From a bacterium (lineage in GTDB: Bacteria > JAMCPX01): 64,000 nucleotides of DNA. Numbering within the stretch: the stretch's first letter is position 1; the number at the start of each line of letters is the position of its first letter. The stretch is taken from positions 62,001-126,000 of the forward strand of contig JAJYUJ010000001.1 in NCBI GenBank assembly GCA_021792615.1, given 5' to 3'. Below are positions 1 to 9,378 of the stretch, piece after piece. The notes below the pieces were generated by a model that searched no databases, had not been told where the DNA came from, and was given only the letters and a program-made list of their open reading frames with translations. A program made the translations under genes and the position numbers.

Positions 1-271
1 TCGAATCTGCTGACTCCCTGTGAATGTGTGCCATAGTAACGTTGTCGATGTTTCGCACGATGAGCTTGTACGAGAGTACCTTACCGTCCTTGCTGAGGAA
101 GAATACCGCTTTCCCCGTTGCCCGGGTATCTACTTTCTTTGGTACCACGGTTTTACCGGAAAGATAAGCTGTAAATCTTGTCGACCTGGCGCTTGCCGAA
201 AGGGCGAGGGCGAATGTTGCAACTACCAGAATAATCAACGAACCCGTTAGCCTTAATGCTTTGTGTTTCAT
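1..271 (-). CDS. CHRD-domain secreted protein (3' part cut by window edge)
   Basis: An open frame starts at an ATG (complement 271-269) behind a strong AAGGAGG site and runs off the left edge, so the C-terminus is missing. The first ~28 residues form a Sec-type signal peptide (MKHK start, hydrophobic core, ending ALSASA). The mature part begins RSTRFTAYLSGKTVVP and continues to NVTMAHIHRESADS, which fits the CHRD (chordin) domain: a beta-strand start followed by a conserved 'AHIH' segment. Bacterial CHRD proteins are small exported proteins of unclear function. The call is good to the domain level only. The opposite-strand frame at 20-250 is a shadow. Confidence 0.75.
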   Translation of the reverse strand, partial: MKHKALRLTGSLIILVVATFALALSASARSTRFTAYLSGKTVVPKKVDTRATGKAVFFLSKDGKVLSYKLIVRNIDNVTMAHIHRESADS

Positions 272-438
272 ACTCTTACCTCCTTGCTTTTTCATGCTTC
301 ATAGCATAGCCGGCGTAATGTATTAAAACCCCGTATCCCAAAAAGGGATGCCGGTACACATCGGTAATGAAAATATACTATGCATCCAAAAGCATATTAT
401 CAACCGCCCGGGATCTCATGTAAAACGGGTTTGGGAGG

Positions 439-1584
439 TTACAGCCAGTACCGAATGAGGAAGAACATTTTCTCAAGGAGCTTTTCCGTGAACTTCCGGT
501 TTTTCCATTCGTTGTAATCGAGCTCTTTACAGTTTTTCAGGTCGTAATCAATCAGTGCTTTCATCCCTTTGCTGAAGCCCTCATGCATAACCGCAACATT
601 GACTTCGAGGTTATGCATGAGGCTTATCCTGTCTATATTGAATGAGCCCACCGTGCTCCAGATGTCATCGATAACAGCAGTCTTTGCGTGCAGCACCGTG
701 CCCTGCCAGAGAAATATCCGTGCCCCCCATTTCAAAAACCTGCGATACAACTTCCTGCTTGCATACTGTACTGCCGCGATGTCCGATTTTGCAGGGAGGA
801 TTAAGCAAACGCTCACCCCGCGCTTCAGTGCGTTTTTTAAAACCCTCTGGATGCCCCTGTCCGGCACAAAGTATGCGTTTTCTATAGAGATGTATTCCCT
901 TGAGTGTTTAATCGAATTTATATAATCCCGGCGAATGATCCGCCTGTTCTTCCGTTCCTTGCTTCCGAGGATCTTCAAAGCCATAGCGCCGCGCGGCTCT
1001 ATCTGCGGGAAAAAACTCCTTGTATCTATCGTCTCTCCGCCTTTGCTGAACCACGTGGAAAGAAAAAGCCTTTGCAGTTCCCTGACTGCCGGTCCTTCGA
1101 CCGCAATGTCCGTGTCCCTCCACGAAACTGCATTTCCGTAAGAATCCGTATACTCATCCGTTAGATTGATGCCTCCGATAAAACCGGTCCTGCCGTCGAC
1201 GATGAGCATCTTTCTGTGGTCCCGGTGAAACCAGCCCCAATGCTTTTTCAAAAACGGCGTGTAGGGGTTAAACTCCAGCAGCTTTACCCTGTTTTCCCTC
1301 AGGTAATCAAAAAAACCATCACCCGTTTCAAGGGAACCTATGGCGTCATAGATCATACATACCGTACACCCCTGCCTGCTCTTTTCCGCAAGGCGGTGTG
1401 CAAATTCCCAGCCTGTATTGTCGCTGGCTATCTTGTAGAATTCGAGGTTGATCGATTCTTGCGCACGTTCCATGGCTTCGAACATTGCGGTAAATGCGGC
1501 GGTACCGTCTTTCAAAATGCGGACACTGTTACCCGGAACGGCTTTCTCAAGAAATGTGTTTATCCACCGTTCCCGACTTCTCAA
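439..1584 (-). CDS. Phospholipase D-family protein, cardiolipin synthase B-like
   Basis: About 381 residues with two PLD (HKD) motifs. The first is at HRDHRKMLIVDG, followed by GFIGGINLTDEY. The second is at LHAKTAVIDD, followed by GSFNIDR. This matches cardiolipin synthases of the soluble ClsB type, which lack N-terminal membrane helices and transfer phosphatidyl groups to make cardiolipin. The frame is open further upstream, but that part lies over the preceding ferredoxin gene. The likely start is a TTG at 1584, overlapping the ferredoxin stop (TTGA), with AGGGA nine bases ahead. It is the last gene of the mltD-mrp-glpABC run, so a role linking glycerol phosphate to phospholipid is plausible but inferred. 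Another phosphatidyl or nuclease activity of the superfamily cannot be excluded. Confidence 0.82.
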   Translation of the reverse strand: MRSRERWINTFLEKAVPGNSVRILKDGTAAFTAMFEAMERAQESINLEFYKIASDNTGWEFAHRLAEKSRQGCTVCMIYDAIGSLETGDGFFDYLRENRVKLLEFNPYTPFLKKHWGWFHRDHRKMLIVDGRTGFIGGINLTDEYTDSYGNAVSWRDTDIAVEGPAVRELQRLFLSTWFSKGGETIDTRSFFPQIEPRGAMALKILGSKERKNRRIIRRDYINSIKHSREYISIENAYFVPDRGIQRVLKNALKRGVSVCLILPAKSDIAAVQYASRKLYRRFLKWGARIFLWQGTVLHAKTAVIDDIWSTVGSFNIDRISLMHNLEVNVAVMHEGFSKGMKALIDYDLKNCKELDYNEWKNRKFTEKLLEKMFFLIRYWL

Positions 1585-1979
1585 CGCGTCATGTCCCTGT
1601 ACAGAAGTATCAGTTCTTTCATCTGCAGCCCAGTCGGACAATGGACGAGACAGGTGTCGCACTCTGCACAGGCTTTGAGCAATGAATCCGAATGGAAAAG
1701 TTCGGGTAATAATCTTGAATAGCTGACATAAAGGTATACCGGAGGGACTTCGTGCTTTATCCCTTTGCACTCGGCTATGCAGATACCGCAGTCAATACAC
1801 CATGATAAAGATGGATAGGACGCTCTTGTCTCTCTGCTGACGGGAGCGAGTCCCTTGTACTGGTTCACGAACAGATCATAGCCTTTATACCCCATAAGCC
1901 AGTGCAAGGGCTTCTTGAGGATGTGTACCATCAATCTGTATGCGAGGTTTAAGAGTGCAAGAATGTCTTTTTTACCCAT
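1581..1979 (-). CDS. glpC: Short GlpC/HdrC-like two-cluster ferredoxin subunit
   Basis: 132 residues carrying two cysteine motifs of the 4Fe-4S type: CIDCGICIAEC (about residues 41-51) and CAECDTCLVHCP (about 102-113). This is the arrangement in GlpC and HdrC. The N-terminal 35 residues are fairly hydrophobic and amphipathic. Enterobacterial GlpC is about 400 residues and has two CCG (cysteine-rich) domains after the clusters. Those are absent here, so the protein is HdrC-sized. It sits directly after glpB (gap 3 bp) and presumably passes electrons from the GlpAB dehydrogenase to the quinone pool or another acceptor. The role follows from context; the symbol is tentative because of the missing CCG half. 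Confidence 0.75.
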   Translation of the reverse strand: MGKKDILALLNLAYRLMVHILKKPLHWLMGYKGYDLFVNQYKGLAPVSRETRASYPSLSWCIDCGICIAECKGIKHEVPPVYLYVSYSRLLPELFHSDSLLKACAECDTCLVHCPTGLQMKELILLYRDMTR

Positions 1980-1982
1980 AGA

Positions 1983-3317
1983 TTACCCTGCCGAAAATAT
2001 GCCTGCTTTTGCCCCGGTTATCATGGCAGTGCCCATACCCGTTTTGTCATAGATATAGTTATAACCGGACAATACGGAACCTGCGGCATAGAGATTTCTA
2101 TAAACGACCCTGTTATCCGCATCCACCGGCCTTAAGCTTTCATCCGTTTTTAACCCCAGGGAGAAAAGTATCTGTTCATCGAAAGGATCGTCGGTGAGAT
2201 AGTTCATGGGGAACGCATCCTGTACCGGCTGTGCCCCTATAAAAACGGGCAGTCCAAACACAGCCTCCTGCCAAACCTTGGTATTCACAATGCCCCCGGT
2301 TATAAACTTGCCCGTCGCGAGTACGAAGCTGCCGGCTGATAATGATGCTGAGCTTCCGTCTTTTCGTGATAGAGTTATTGCTTTTATCGTATCCGAAGGA
2401 TTGTTGCTGCTTACCTGTCCGTCTATGATGTTAATCCCGTGCCGGACAAGCAGCTTATCCAGTGCGTACTGGAGTCTGAGCCCGGGTGCGGATGACGGAG
2501 GCGATAGAAATTCCGAAACGCGTTCTCCAAAATAGTCGGTAAACATTTTTGCAACCCCACCGTAGTTTGAAATACCCATGATGGGGGGCAAAAAGGCATG
2601 ATCGTATTCCATGGCATCCAGTGCCTGTTTTATGATGGAAAGTATCTTGTTTGCCTGTTCGGGGTTATCCATCATAGCCGCAAGCGATATGAAATCATGC
2701 TCATTGCATTTGATCCCGTGTGCGTGCAGATTAAGGTTGGCATAGCTGATATTTTTAAATGATGCAAAGCCATACTTCGAGAGAATTTTTGATAAGAATT
2801 CTGCACGGGTCTTATTGTGGATGGCAGTTTTTTCGAAACCCAAAAAGAGCACGGACCGTCCCATCAGCTTTGCCAGGTTGCCTGACGTCATGGACGACTG
2901 ACAGAACGAAGTGACCTTGAACGTGCCGTGCTGGTTGGGGATGATCATGTTGTTTTCCCATGACCCCTCGTACCGTACACCTTCGCTTGCAAGCTCATTG
3001 AAGAACTGGTCTCCTATGGTTTTCATCATGCTTGTAAATTCGTTAAAACGGTCGCCGCTGAAAGTCATGGACAGCAGGGAATATGGATGGTATTGCTCGT
3101 TTTCGAGTATATTGCCAATGGCTTCCGTCAGGTTCACAAAGCCCTTGAACGGCCTGCCCCGTTTACCGGCCCTGCTTGCAATATCAAAAGCTCCCGAGGA
3201 CAGTGCGGTCGCACCGTACCCCTTCCTGATGACGGCAACCTTCTTTGTCTTTGCCGCGTTGATGGCGGCAAGTGTGCCTGCAATGCCGCTCCCGATAACA
3301 ATTACATCATAGTCCAT
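1983..3317 (-). CDS. glpB: Anaerobic glycerol-3-phosphate dehydrogenase subunit B
   Basis: 444 residues. The N-terminus MDYDVIVIGSGIAGTLAAINAA is a Rossmann FAD-binding motif, and a second flavoprotein signature lies near the C-terminus (NLYAAGSVLSGYNYIYD, then GTAMITGAKAG). This is the GlpB family, the FMN-containing partner of GlpA in anaerobic glycerol-3-phosphate oxidation to dihydroxyacetone phosphate. Length is close to the usual ~420. It lies 3 bp after glpA and 3 bp before the ferredoxin gene, so the three are surely co-transcribed. The neighbouring order glpA-glpB-glpC supports the assignment more than any single motif. Confidence 0.88.
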   Translation of the reverse strand: MDYDVIVIGSGIAGTLAAINAAKTKKVAVIRKGYGATALSSGAFDIASRAGKRGRPFKGFVNLTEAIGNILENEQYHPYSLLSMTFSGDRFNEFTSMMKTIGDQFFNELASEGVRYEGSWENNMIIPNQHGTFKVTSFCQSSMTSGNLAKLMGRSVLFLGFEKTAIHNKTRAEFLSKILSKYGFASFKNISYANLNLHAHGIKCNEHDFISLAAMMDNPEQANKILSIIKQALDAMEYDHAFLPPIMGISNYGGVAKMFTDYFGERVSEFLSPPSSAPGLRLQYALDKLLVRHGINIIDGQVSSNNPSDTIKAITLSRKDGSSASLSAGSFVLATGKFITGGIVNTKVWQEAVFGLPVFIGAQPVQDAFPMNYLTDDPFDEQILFSLGLKTDESLRPVDADNRVVYRNLYAAGSVLSGYNYIYDKTGMGTAMITGAKAGIFSAG

Positions 3318-3320
3318 GGT

Positions 3321-4982
3321 TTACTTCTCGATAATAACATTTAAGCTGTCCGACAGGATATGGGTCGACAGATTCAGCTCTTCTTCCGCAAGCTGCTTGC
3401 CGGTCAGTATCGGAGCCTTGCCTTTCCATCGTTCTTTTATAAACCCCTGTATCAATTTCTTTATTCCATCCGCATTAAGACCGAGTTCTTCGCCGAGGAT
3501 ATAAGCAGCACGCACCGTGCATCTCCTGCCCTGACAGGATCCTGTCCCGAGTCTTGTCCTGCGTCTGAGGTCCGGAATGGTTCTTGCCCATTCGTTGCGA
3601 ATGGCATGCCGGATTTCCGCCTCTATGACGGGCTCGCACTCACATACGATATTCCCGTTGGACGGTTCATCTTGCGTCAACTTCAGGATCTCCTCTGTCT
3701 TGGAACCATGCCGGTAGGCTATTCTTGAAACGACGTACGGATCAAGACCGTACTGCTTTGCAAGTTTTTTTACATCCGGTATAAAGTGCCCCCCCGGCAG
3801 GGGTTCTGTATGTGTTTTACAGGTGCTCTTACAGCCGAGTTTTTTGCAGATAACATCCGTTGCTTCTTCGGACATGAGCCTGTAGCTCGCGAGCTTGCCG
3901 CCGGCTATGGTCAGAAAGCCTTTAACGCCATCCTCGGCTTCATGGTCGACTATCCTGTGTTCCCGGTAGAGCGCATCCTCGTTCTTGCCCCACGCGTACA
4001 GCGTCGGCCGCACACCGATCATCACACGCATGATCCTGTATTCCCTGATGCGGGGGAAATAGTGCTCTGCTGCCTGAAGCAAGTATTCAATCTCATCGTG
4101 TGTTGCCCAGAGGTTGTTGAGATCGCCGTAATAATCATCGTCGGTCGTTCCAATGATAAACGTATTGTCATGCGGCATCATGAATACCTGTCTGCCGTCT
4201 ATGGCCTTTATCACAATGCCGATGTTTGACGCGCGACGGTCGAGGATAAGGTGTATGCCTTTGCCGGGGCGGATCTTTACCGTTGTGCCTGCAAGTCCTG
4301 CAACACCGGGCAGCCATGGCCCTGCGGCATTCATAACAATCCGCGCATGGATGTCCCTTGTCTCGCCCGAGAAGGTATCTTTGACCCTTACTCCCTTGAC
4401 CTCTTTACCTTCCGTCAGGAGCTGCTTTACCTCGGTATGATTATGTATGCCCGCTCCGTGCTCAGCCGCCGACAGGGCGTTTTCTGCGCACAGCCGGAAC
4501 GTATCGATGCCGAACTCATCAAATGAAATGGCTCCGATTGCGTCGTCGGTGATACCCGGCTCGAGTGCCTTCAGCTCTTCCTTAGTCAGTTTTGTATGGG
4601 GCTTGCTGTTTTTCAAAGGTGCGAATTTGTCATAAGCCTCGAAGAATGTTTCAAGCAGTTCGATATAAACCTTTGGCATAAAGTCCTGTTTGAGCACCGG
4701 TGTTACAAACGGTATTCTGAACAGCAAGTGGGGTGCAATCTTCTGGATATAGCCCGAATCAAGACTCGAAAGATGTGTCGTATGGATGTCGTTCAATAAG
4801 TATCGTGCACCGCCATGGATCATGCCGGTACAGGCGCCGGTCGCACCCGAAGACAGATCGTTTTTTTCGAAGAGCGCAACCTTCAAACCGCGCAGGGAAC
4901 AATCCCTTGCGATGCCGGTTCCGTTTATGCCTCCGCCGATAATGGCTACGTCATAGACGGTAGTGTCCATTTCATTACTCAC
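3321..4982 (-). CDS. glpA: Anaerobic glycerol-3-phosphate dehydrogenase subunit A
   Basis: About 553 residues. The FAD-binding Rossmann motif YDVAIIGGGINGTGIARDC is at the N-terminus, followed by the DAO-family core (GARYLL, and RPGKGIHLILD near the middle). The C-terminal [2Fe-2S]-type BFD-like domain shows CECEPV, then RRRTRLGTGSCQGRRC. This domain order is that of GlpA, which oxidises sn-glycerol 3-phosphate on the cytoplasmic face of the membrane. The frame is open far upstream inside mrp. The chosen start is a GTG at 4982 (VSNEMDTTVYD) just after the mrp stop, with GGAG upstream; the ATG at 4970 is an equally possible alternative. It forms a tight unit with glpB and the short glpC. Confidence 0.9.
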   Translation of the reverse strand: MSNEMDTTVYDVAIIGGGINGTGIARDCSLRGLKVALFEKNDLSSGATGACTGMIHGGARYLLNDIHTTHLSSLDSGYIQKIAPHLLFRIPFVTPVLKQDFMPKVYIELLETFFEAYDKFAPLKNSKPHTKLTKEELKALEPGITDDAIGAISFDEFGIDTFRLCAENALSAAEHGAGIHNHTEVKQLLTEGKEVKGVRVKDTFSGETRDIHARIVMNAAGPWLPGVAGLAGTTVKIRPGKGIHLILDRRASNIGIVIKAIDGRQVFMMPHDNTFIIGTTDDDYYGDLNNLWATHDEIEYLLQAAEHYFPRIREYRIMRVMIGVRPTLYAWGKNEDALYREHRIVDHEAEDGVKGFLTIAGGKLASYRLMSEEATDVICKKLGCKSTCKTHTEPLPGGHFIPDVKKLAKQYGLDPYVVSRIAYRHGSKTEEILKLTQDEPSNGNIVCECEPVIEAEIRHAIRNEWARTIPDLRRRTRLGTGSCQGRRCTVRAAYILGEELGLNADGIKKLIQGFIKERWKGKAPILTGKQLAEEELNLSTHILSDSLNVIIEK

Positions 4983-4986
4983 GGGA

Positions 4987-6066
4987 TTATTTTTCTCCGC
5001 TTGCGAGGTTTTGTACGCTGAGCTTTGCCGCCACCTTTGCTGCAATGTTCCGGAACTCTTTTGCCGTTTGAGAATTAGGATCTGCCGCCACGATGGGGTT
5101 TCCGCTATCACCGCCCTCCCGTACACGCGGCTCGAGGGGGATCCTGCCTATGAAATCGACGGAAAGTCTCTTTGCCGTTTCCTCCACACCGCCGGTTCCG
5201 AAGATGTTCGTCTGTTTACCGCAGTGAGGACATATAAAATAACTCATATTTTCGACCATACCGAGGATAGGTACCTCAACCTTGAGAAACATGTTCAATG
5301 CCTTTGTAGCGTCGAGGAGGGACACATCCTGCGGTGTCGAAACAATGACCGCCCCGTTGATAGGGGCTTTCTGCACAAGGGTCAACTGGATGTCACCCGT
5401 ACCGGGCGGCAGATCGACGATCATATAATCTATCTCTCCCCATTTCATCTGAGTAAGAAATTGTTCGATCATCTGGCTTATCAAAGGACCCCGCCAGATA
5501 ACCGGCGTTTCATCGGGGAGGATAAGACCTATTGAAATCGCCTTGATCCCGTGGGCCTCGACAGGCGCAAGTTCCTCTTTTTCCGCAATGGCCCGCTTCT
5601 GTTCGCTGGTTATGCCGAGCAGCATGGGAACATCCGGTCCATAAATATCCGCATCGATGAGGCCAACCTTCGCCCCCGTCTGCGCCAGGGCGATCGCCAG
5701 ATTAGCACTGACCGTAGATTTGCCGACGCCGCCTTTGCCGCTCCCGACTGCTATGATATTCTTGATGCCCTCGATGGGAACCGGTTTCTGCGGACCAGCG
5801 GATTTGGCTTTTGGAACAGCGGAATCCTGTTTTATATCGACGGATTTTACCCAGCTCAGGGCTGCAACCGCTTTTCTTACCGATTCGTTCAAACTACCTG
5901 CAAGCGGGCATGCCGGTGTAGTCAAAACAAACCGGAAACTTACCTTGCCGTTGTCTATTTTTAAGTCCTGGATCATGCCCAGGCTTACGACGTCTCTTTT
6001 GAGTTCCGGGTCCTCCACCGAGCTGAGTGCCTTGAGTACCTGCCGTTCAAGTTCAATATCCGACAC
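4987..6066 (-). CDS. mrp: Mrp/NBP35-type Fe-S cluster carrier P-loop ATPase
   Basis: 359 residues. An N-terminal MIP18/DUF59 domain (about residues 1-85, with CPLAGSLNE) is followed by a deviant Walker A, GSGKGGVGKST (about 108-118). A CxxC pair, CPHCGKQ, lies near residue 280. This is the Mrp/ApbC family of ATP-dependent Fe-S scaffold or carrier proteins, in the usual length range. The start is a GTG at 6066, with AAGGAG nine bases upstream. It lies 14 bp after mltD and just before glpA, whose product and partner GlpC need Fe-S clusters, so co-expression with clients is a reasonable inference. Confidence 0.92.
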   Translation of the reverse strand: MSDIELERQVLKALSSVEDPELKRDVVSLGMIQDLKIDNGKVSFRFVLTTPACPLAGSLNESVRKAVAALSWVKSVDIKQDSAVPKAKSAGPQKPVPIEGIKNIIAVGSGKGGVGKSTVSANLAIALAQTGAKVGLIDADIYGPDVPMLLGITSEQKRAIAEKEELAPVEAHGIKAISIGLILPDETPVIWRGPLISQMIEQFLTQMKWGEIDYMIVDLPPGTGDIQLTLVQKAPINGAVIVSTPQDVSLLDATKALNMFLKVEVPILGMVENMSYFICPHCGKQTNIFGTGGVEETAKRLSVDFIGRIPLEPRVREGGDSGNPIVAADPNSQTAKEFRNIAAKVAAKLSVQNLASGEK

Positions 6067-6080
6067 TTTCGTGCTCCTTT

Positions 6081-7550
6081 CTAATCTTCCCGTGCGAGGA
6101 TCTTCGGTATTTTCAAAATCATATTCGGTTTAATAAGCCTACCCCGCAGCCTGTTGTTGTACCTTATTTTTGAGATGGTAACGTCGAATTTCTGGGCTAT
6201 GTCCCATAAAGTGTCTCCCTGCTTTACCCTGTAGTAGATGTACCGGGAGCCTGCACGCGGCGTTGTGTATGAGGTGTTGATTATCCTCATTCTCTTTGCA
6301 GAGGCAATTGCTTCTTTATGGGCATACGGACTTACCGGTATTATAATATCATGCCCGGGCCGCAGTGTTCTTACGTTTTCCACATGGTTCATGACCCTTA
6401 ATTCGTGGAGCGGTACGCCGTACGCTCTTGCGATCCTATAAAGTGTATCTCCGTTCCTGATAACGTATCTCTTATAACTGAAGAGTTCTTTCCGGGGCAT
6501 TTTTGCAAGACCCGCAAGGAAAATGGCTTTTGTATTTGCGGGTATATTCAGTGTGTACGAAGGTACCGGCGGGGTTGCCCATCGCAGGAGCTCGGGATTT
6601 ATTTTTTTTATGGTCTCATAGTTCGTATCAGCCAGCCGTGCAGCCACATGGAGATCCATCTGGTGATGCAGCACGACGGTATCGTAATCGATCGGCTTAT
6701 CATAGGTTAAATCATTAAATCCATAAGCTGCCGGGTCTTTTGCTATCATTGCAGCGGCTATGAGTTTCGGTACATAATCCCTTGTTTCTTTTTTCAGATA
6801 CCGGTGGTCCGCAAGCTTCCAGAAATTATCCGTTTTCTGTTTTTGCATTGCCCACATGACCCGCAAGGGTCCGGCATTATAAGCCGCCTCGGCCAGATAC
6901 CACGAACCGAATGTATCGTACAGGTTTTTCAAATATCGCGCTGCAGCGAGTGTCGATTTTTGCGGATTTCTTCTTTCATCCACCCACCAGTTGACCTTTA
7001 AATGATACAGCTGCGCAGTGCCCCGCATAAACTGCCAAGGTCCGCATGCCCTGCTCCGTGATATTGCATGGGTATTGAACCCGCTTTCTATGAGAGCCAT
7101 GTAGACGAGGTCCTCGGGCAGGCCGTTCTCCCTCAGGATCTTTTTCATCTGCGGTATATACTGTTCGGACCTTTCAAGCCATTTTGCAAAAATGTCATGC
7201 TGCGTATAGGAAAAATAGTTTATAAAATATTGGACCTTCTCGTTCATAACCATCGGGATGTCGGTATCCGTTGTTATTTTTTCCAGATTTTCCGGAGCGG
7301 TGCTTTGGGCAAGCACGTCCGATATGTCCTGATCCGTGGTTGTTGTCACAGATGAAGAGGCACTGACCTTGGTACCCGCCGATGTCGTACACTGAACACC
7401 CGCAGTGTCCGGGCTTTCAGTTTCAGATCCGGCCGTTTGCCCCGTTATGGCCAATCCTGTTCTGTCGTTTGCAGCACCGGTTGAGGTTGCACATCCCTGA
7501 ATTAATCCACCGATCAATAAAATCGAAACAGCATAGTATAGTTTTTTCAT
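6081..7550 (-). CDS. mltD: Membrane-bound lytic murein transglycosylase D with two LysM domains
   Basis: 489 residues. It begins with a lipoprotein signal (LIGGLIQGC, lipobox Cys ~20). A low-complexity linker follows, then a lysozyme-like SLT domain with the catalytic Glu in MALIESGFNTHAISRSRA and the motif GPWQFMRGTA, and AAYNAGPLRV further on. Two LysM repeats close the protein (YVIRNGDTLYRIARAYGV near 368; YRVKQGDTLWDIAQKFDV near 443). This is the MltD family, which cleaves peptidoglycan at the outer-membrane face of the periplasm. It is the first gene of the minus-strand run and is divergent from polX, with only ~100 bp between them, so both promoters must lie there. Confidence 0.93.
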   Translation of the reverse strand: MKKLYYAVSILLIGGLIQGCATSTGAANDRTGLAITGQTAGSETESPDTAGVQCTTSAGTKVSASSSVTTTTDQDISDVLAQSTAPENLEKITTDTDIPMVMNEKVQYFINYFSYTQHDIFAKWLERSEQYIPQMKKILRENGLPEDLVYMALIESGFNTHAISRSRACGPWQFMRGTAQLYHLKVNWWVDERRNPQKSTLAAARYLKNLYDTFGSWYLAEAAYNAGPLRVMWAMQKQKTDNFWKLADHRYLKKETRDYVPKLIAAAMIAKDPAAYGFNDLTYDKPIDYDTVVLHHQMDLHVAARLADTNYETIKKINPELLRWATPPVPSYTLNIPANTKAIFLAGLAKMPRKELFSYKRYVIRNGDTLYRIARAYGVPLHELRVMNHVENVRTLRPGHDIIIPVSPYAHKEAIASAKRMRIINTSYTTPRAGSRYIYYRVKQGDTLWDIAQKFDVTISKIRYNNRLRGRLIKPNMILKIPKILARED

Positions 7551-7653
7551 AACTCTGGATGTACAATAAGAACACGCACTCTGTCAAGGTAAGTGTGCAG
7601 CGCAATGCCACGGTGTTCTTGAAATTTCGTGCCCGATTATCTATTATTAAAGT

Positions 7654-9378
7654 ATGACAAATGAAGAATTGTCGCATATCTTCAACGGCATAGCGGATAT
7701 ACTCGAATTAAAAAACGAGAATCCCTTCAGAATACGGGCATACAGGAAAGCATCTCAGATCATGGAGGACCTTGCAGAGGATGTGACCGGGATGATCGGG
7801 ACGGGGAAGCTCAAGGATGTGCCGGGTATCGGAAAAGACCTTTACGCAAAGATAGAAGAATATGTCCGGACGGGCAAAATAACAGTTTTTGAGGAGCTCA
7901 AAAAAGAATTTCCGCAGGGTGTTCTCGACATACTCTATATACCCGGGGTCGGTCCGAAGACGGCAAAGCTCCTCTTTGAAACCCAGGGTATAGATTCCAT
8001 CGAAAAACTCGAGACCGCCGCAGGCTCAGGGAAATTAACAGGTATCAAGGGGATAAAGGACAAAACGATCGCAAATATCCAGAAGGGGATAGCGCTGAGA
8101 AAAAGCATCCAGGGCAGGTTCCCGCTGGGTACGGCATTGCCCATAGGAGAAATGATCGTAAACGAGTTGAAAAGGGTCAAAGGGGTGAGCACGATTGAAC
8201 TGGCGGGAAGTATACGGCGCAGGAAAGAAACCGTCGGTGATATAGATATCCTTATTATCTCGAATGAGCCGGAGCTTGTGATGGACAGGTTCGCTCAGAT
8301 AAAAGAAATAGAAAGGATGCTTTCCCGCGGCTCAACAAGGTCATCGGCCATCCTGAAGAACACGCACATCCAGGTTGATGTCCGGGTCGTAGAAAAAGAC
8401 AGCTTCGGTGCCGCACTTGCATACTTTACGGGCTCAAAGGCGCACAACATAAAGCTTCGGGAGATAGCAATAAAGAAAGGATATAAGCTGAACGAGTATG
8501 GCGTGTTCGACCTCAACAACGACAGAAAGGTTTCCGGTGCCACGGAAGAAGATGTCTATGATGTCCTCGGTTTGCAATTCGTGCCCCCCGAGATCAGGGA
8601 AGACCAGGGGGAGATCGAACTTGCACTCGAACACCGGCTGCCGGCATTGATACGCCAGCAGGACATCAGGGGGGATGTCCACATGCACACGGTGTACAGC
8701 GACGGCGACAGCACGGTTTCGCAGATGGCGGCATATGCACGGTCCCTGGGTTACGCGTATATTGCCATTACGGACCATTCGCAATCGCTCGGTATTGCTA
8801 GGGGACTTGACCCCATGAGACTGGAGTCGCAGATAAAAGAGATAGACGCATTCAATGCAACTGCAGCCGGCATCAAGGTGCTGAAGGGTATGGAGGTCGA
8901 TATACTCGGGGATGGGAGGCTTGACATGGACAGTGCCCTGCTTGACCGGCTGGATATCGTTATCGGTTCCGTGCATTCCGGGTTTAAACAGACCAGGGAG
9001 CAGATCACCGGACGCATGATAAAGGCAATGGAGACCGGGCTCGTTGATTGTATCGGTCATCCGTCGGGCAGACTTATCGGCGAAAGGGATGCCTACGAAC
9101 TCGATTGGGATGCGGTTTTCGACGCGGCTCGAACGTATCACGTTGCCATGGAGATAAATTCCTATCCTCTGAGATTAGACCTGACGGACACCATGATCAA
9201 GAAGGCGCATACAAAAGGTTTGAAGTTTATCATTACAACTGATAGCCATGATCCAAAGCAGATGCGGTATATGAGCTACGGCGTGTCGGTTGCGCGGAGA
9301 GGATGGCTTGAAAAAAAGGACGTCATGAACACAAAAAACTATACAGACCTTATGAAATGGCTGAAAGGAGACAGATGA
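7654..9378 (+). CDS. polX: Family X DNA polymerase/3'-5' exonuclease with PHP domain
   Basis: 574 residues. The N-terminal POLXc part has helix-hairpin-helix segments (VPGIGKDLYAKI, then IPGVGPKTAKLL) and the catalytic carboxylate motif VGDIDILIIS near residue 195, with QVDVRVV further on. The C-terminal PHP domain starts near residue 337 with DVHMHTVYSDGD and contains ITDHS and later GHPSGR and TTDSHD, the metal ligands. Bacterial PolX fills short gaps in base-excision repair and carries exonuclease activity in the PHP domain. Length fits the family (about 570). The next gene overlaps its stop (ATGA). Confidence 0.95.
   Translation: MTNEELSHIFNGIADILELKNENPFRIRAYRKASQIMEDLAEDVTGMIGTGKLKDVPGIGKDLYAKIEEYVRTGKITVFEELKKEFPQGVLDILYIPGVGPKTAKLLFETQGIDSIEKLETAAGSGKLTGIKGIKDKTIANIQKGIALRKSIQGRFPLGTALPIGEMIVNELKRVKGVSTIELAGSIRRRKETVGDIDILIISNEPELVMDRFAQIKEIERMLSRGSTRSSAILKNTHIQVDVRVVEKDSFGAALAYFTGSKAHNIKLREIAIKKGYKLNEYGVFDLNNDRKVSGATEEDVYDVLGLQFVPPEIREDQGEIELALEHRLPALIRQQDIRGDVHMHTVYSDGDSTVSQMAAYARSLGYAYIAITDHSQSLGIARGLDPMRLESQIKEIDAFNATAAGIKVLKGMEVDILGDGRLDMDSALLDRLDIVIGSVHSGFKQTREQITGRMIKAMETGLVDCIGHPSGRLIGERDAYELDWDAVFDAARTYHVAMEINSYPLRLDLTDTMIKKAHTKGLKFIITTDSHDPKQMRYMSYGVSVARRGWLEKKDVMNTKNYTDLMKWLKGDR

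Noticed and set aside
20..250. 76-codon plus-strand frame at the left edge
   Set aside because: It is antisense to a CHRD-domain protein with signal peptide and strong ribosome site, and has no coding character of its own.
1..271. Frameshift in the CHRD gene
   Set aside because: A first reading seemed to lose a base near 114, but rereading the sequence (GGGGAAAGCGG) restores one continuous frame.
1585..1770. Upstream extension of the phospholipase D gene
   Set aside because: The first ~60 codons overlap the ferredoxin gene in another frame and have no PLD-family similarity; the TTG at 1584 is preferred.
8434..9141. 235-codon minus-strand frame
   Set aside because: It lies wholly inside polX, whose motifs are intact; a shadow frame.
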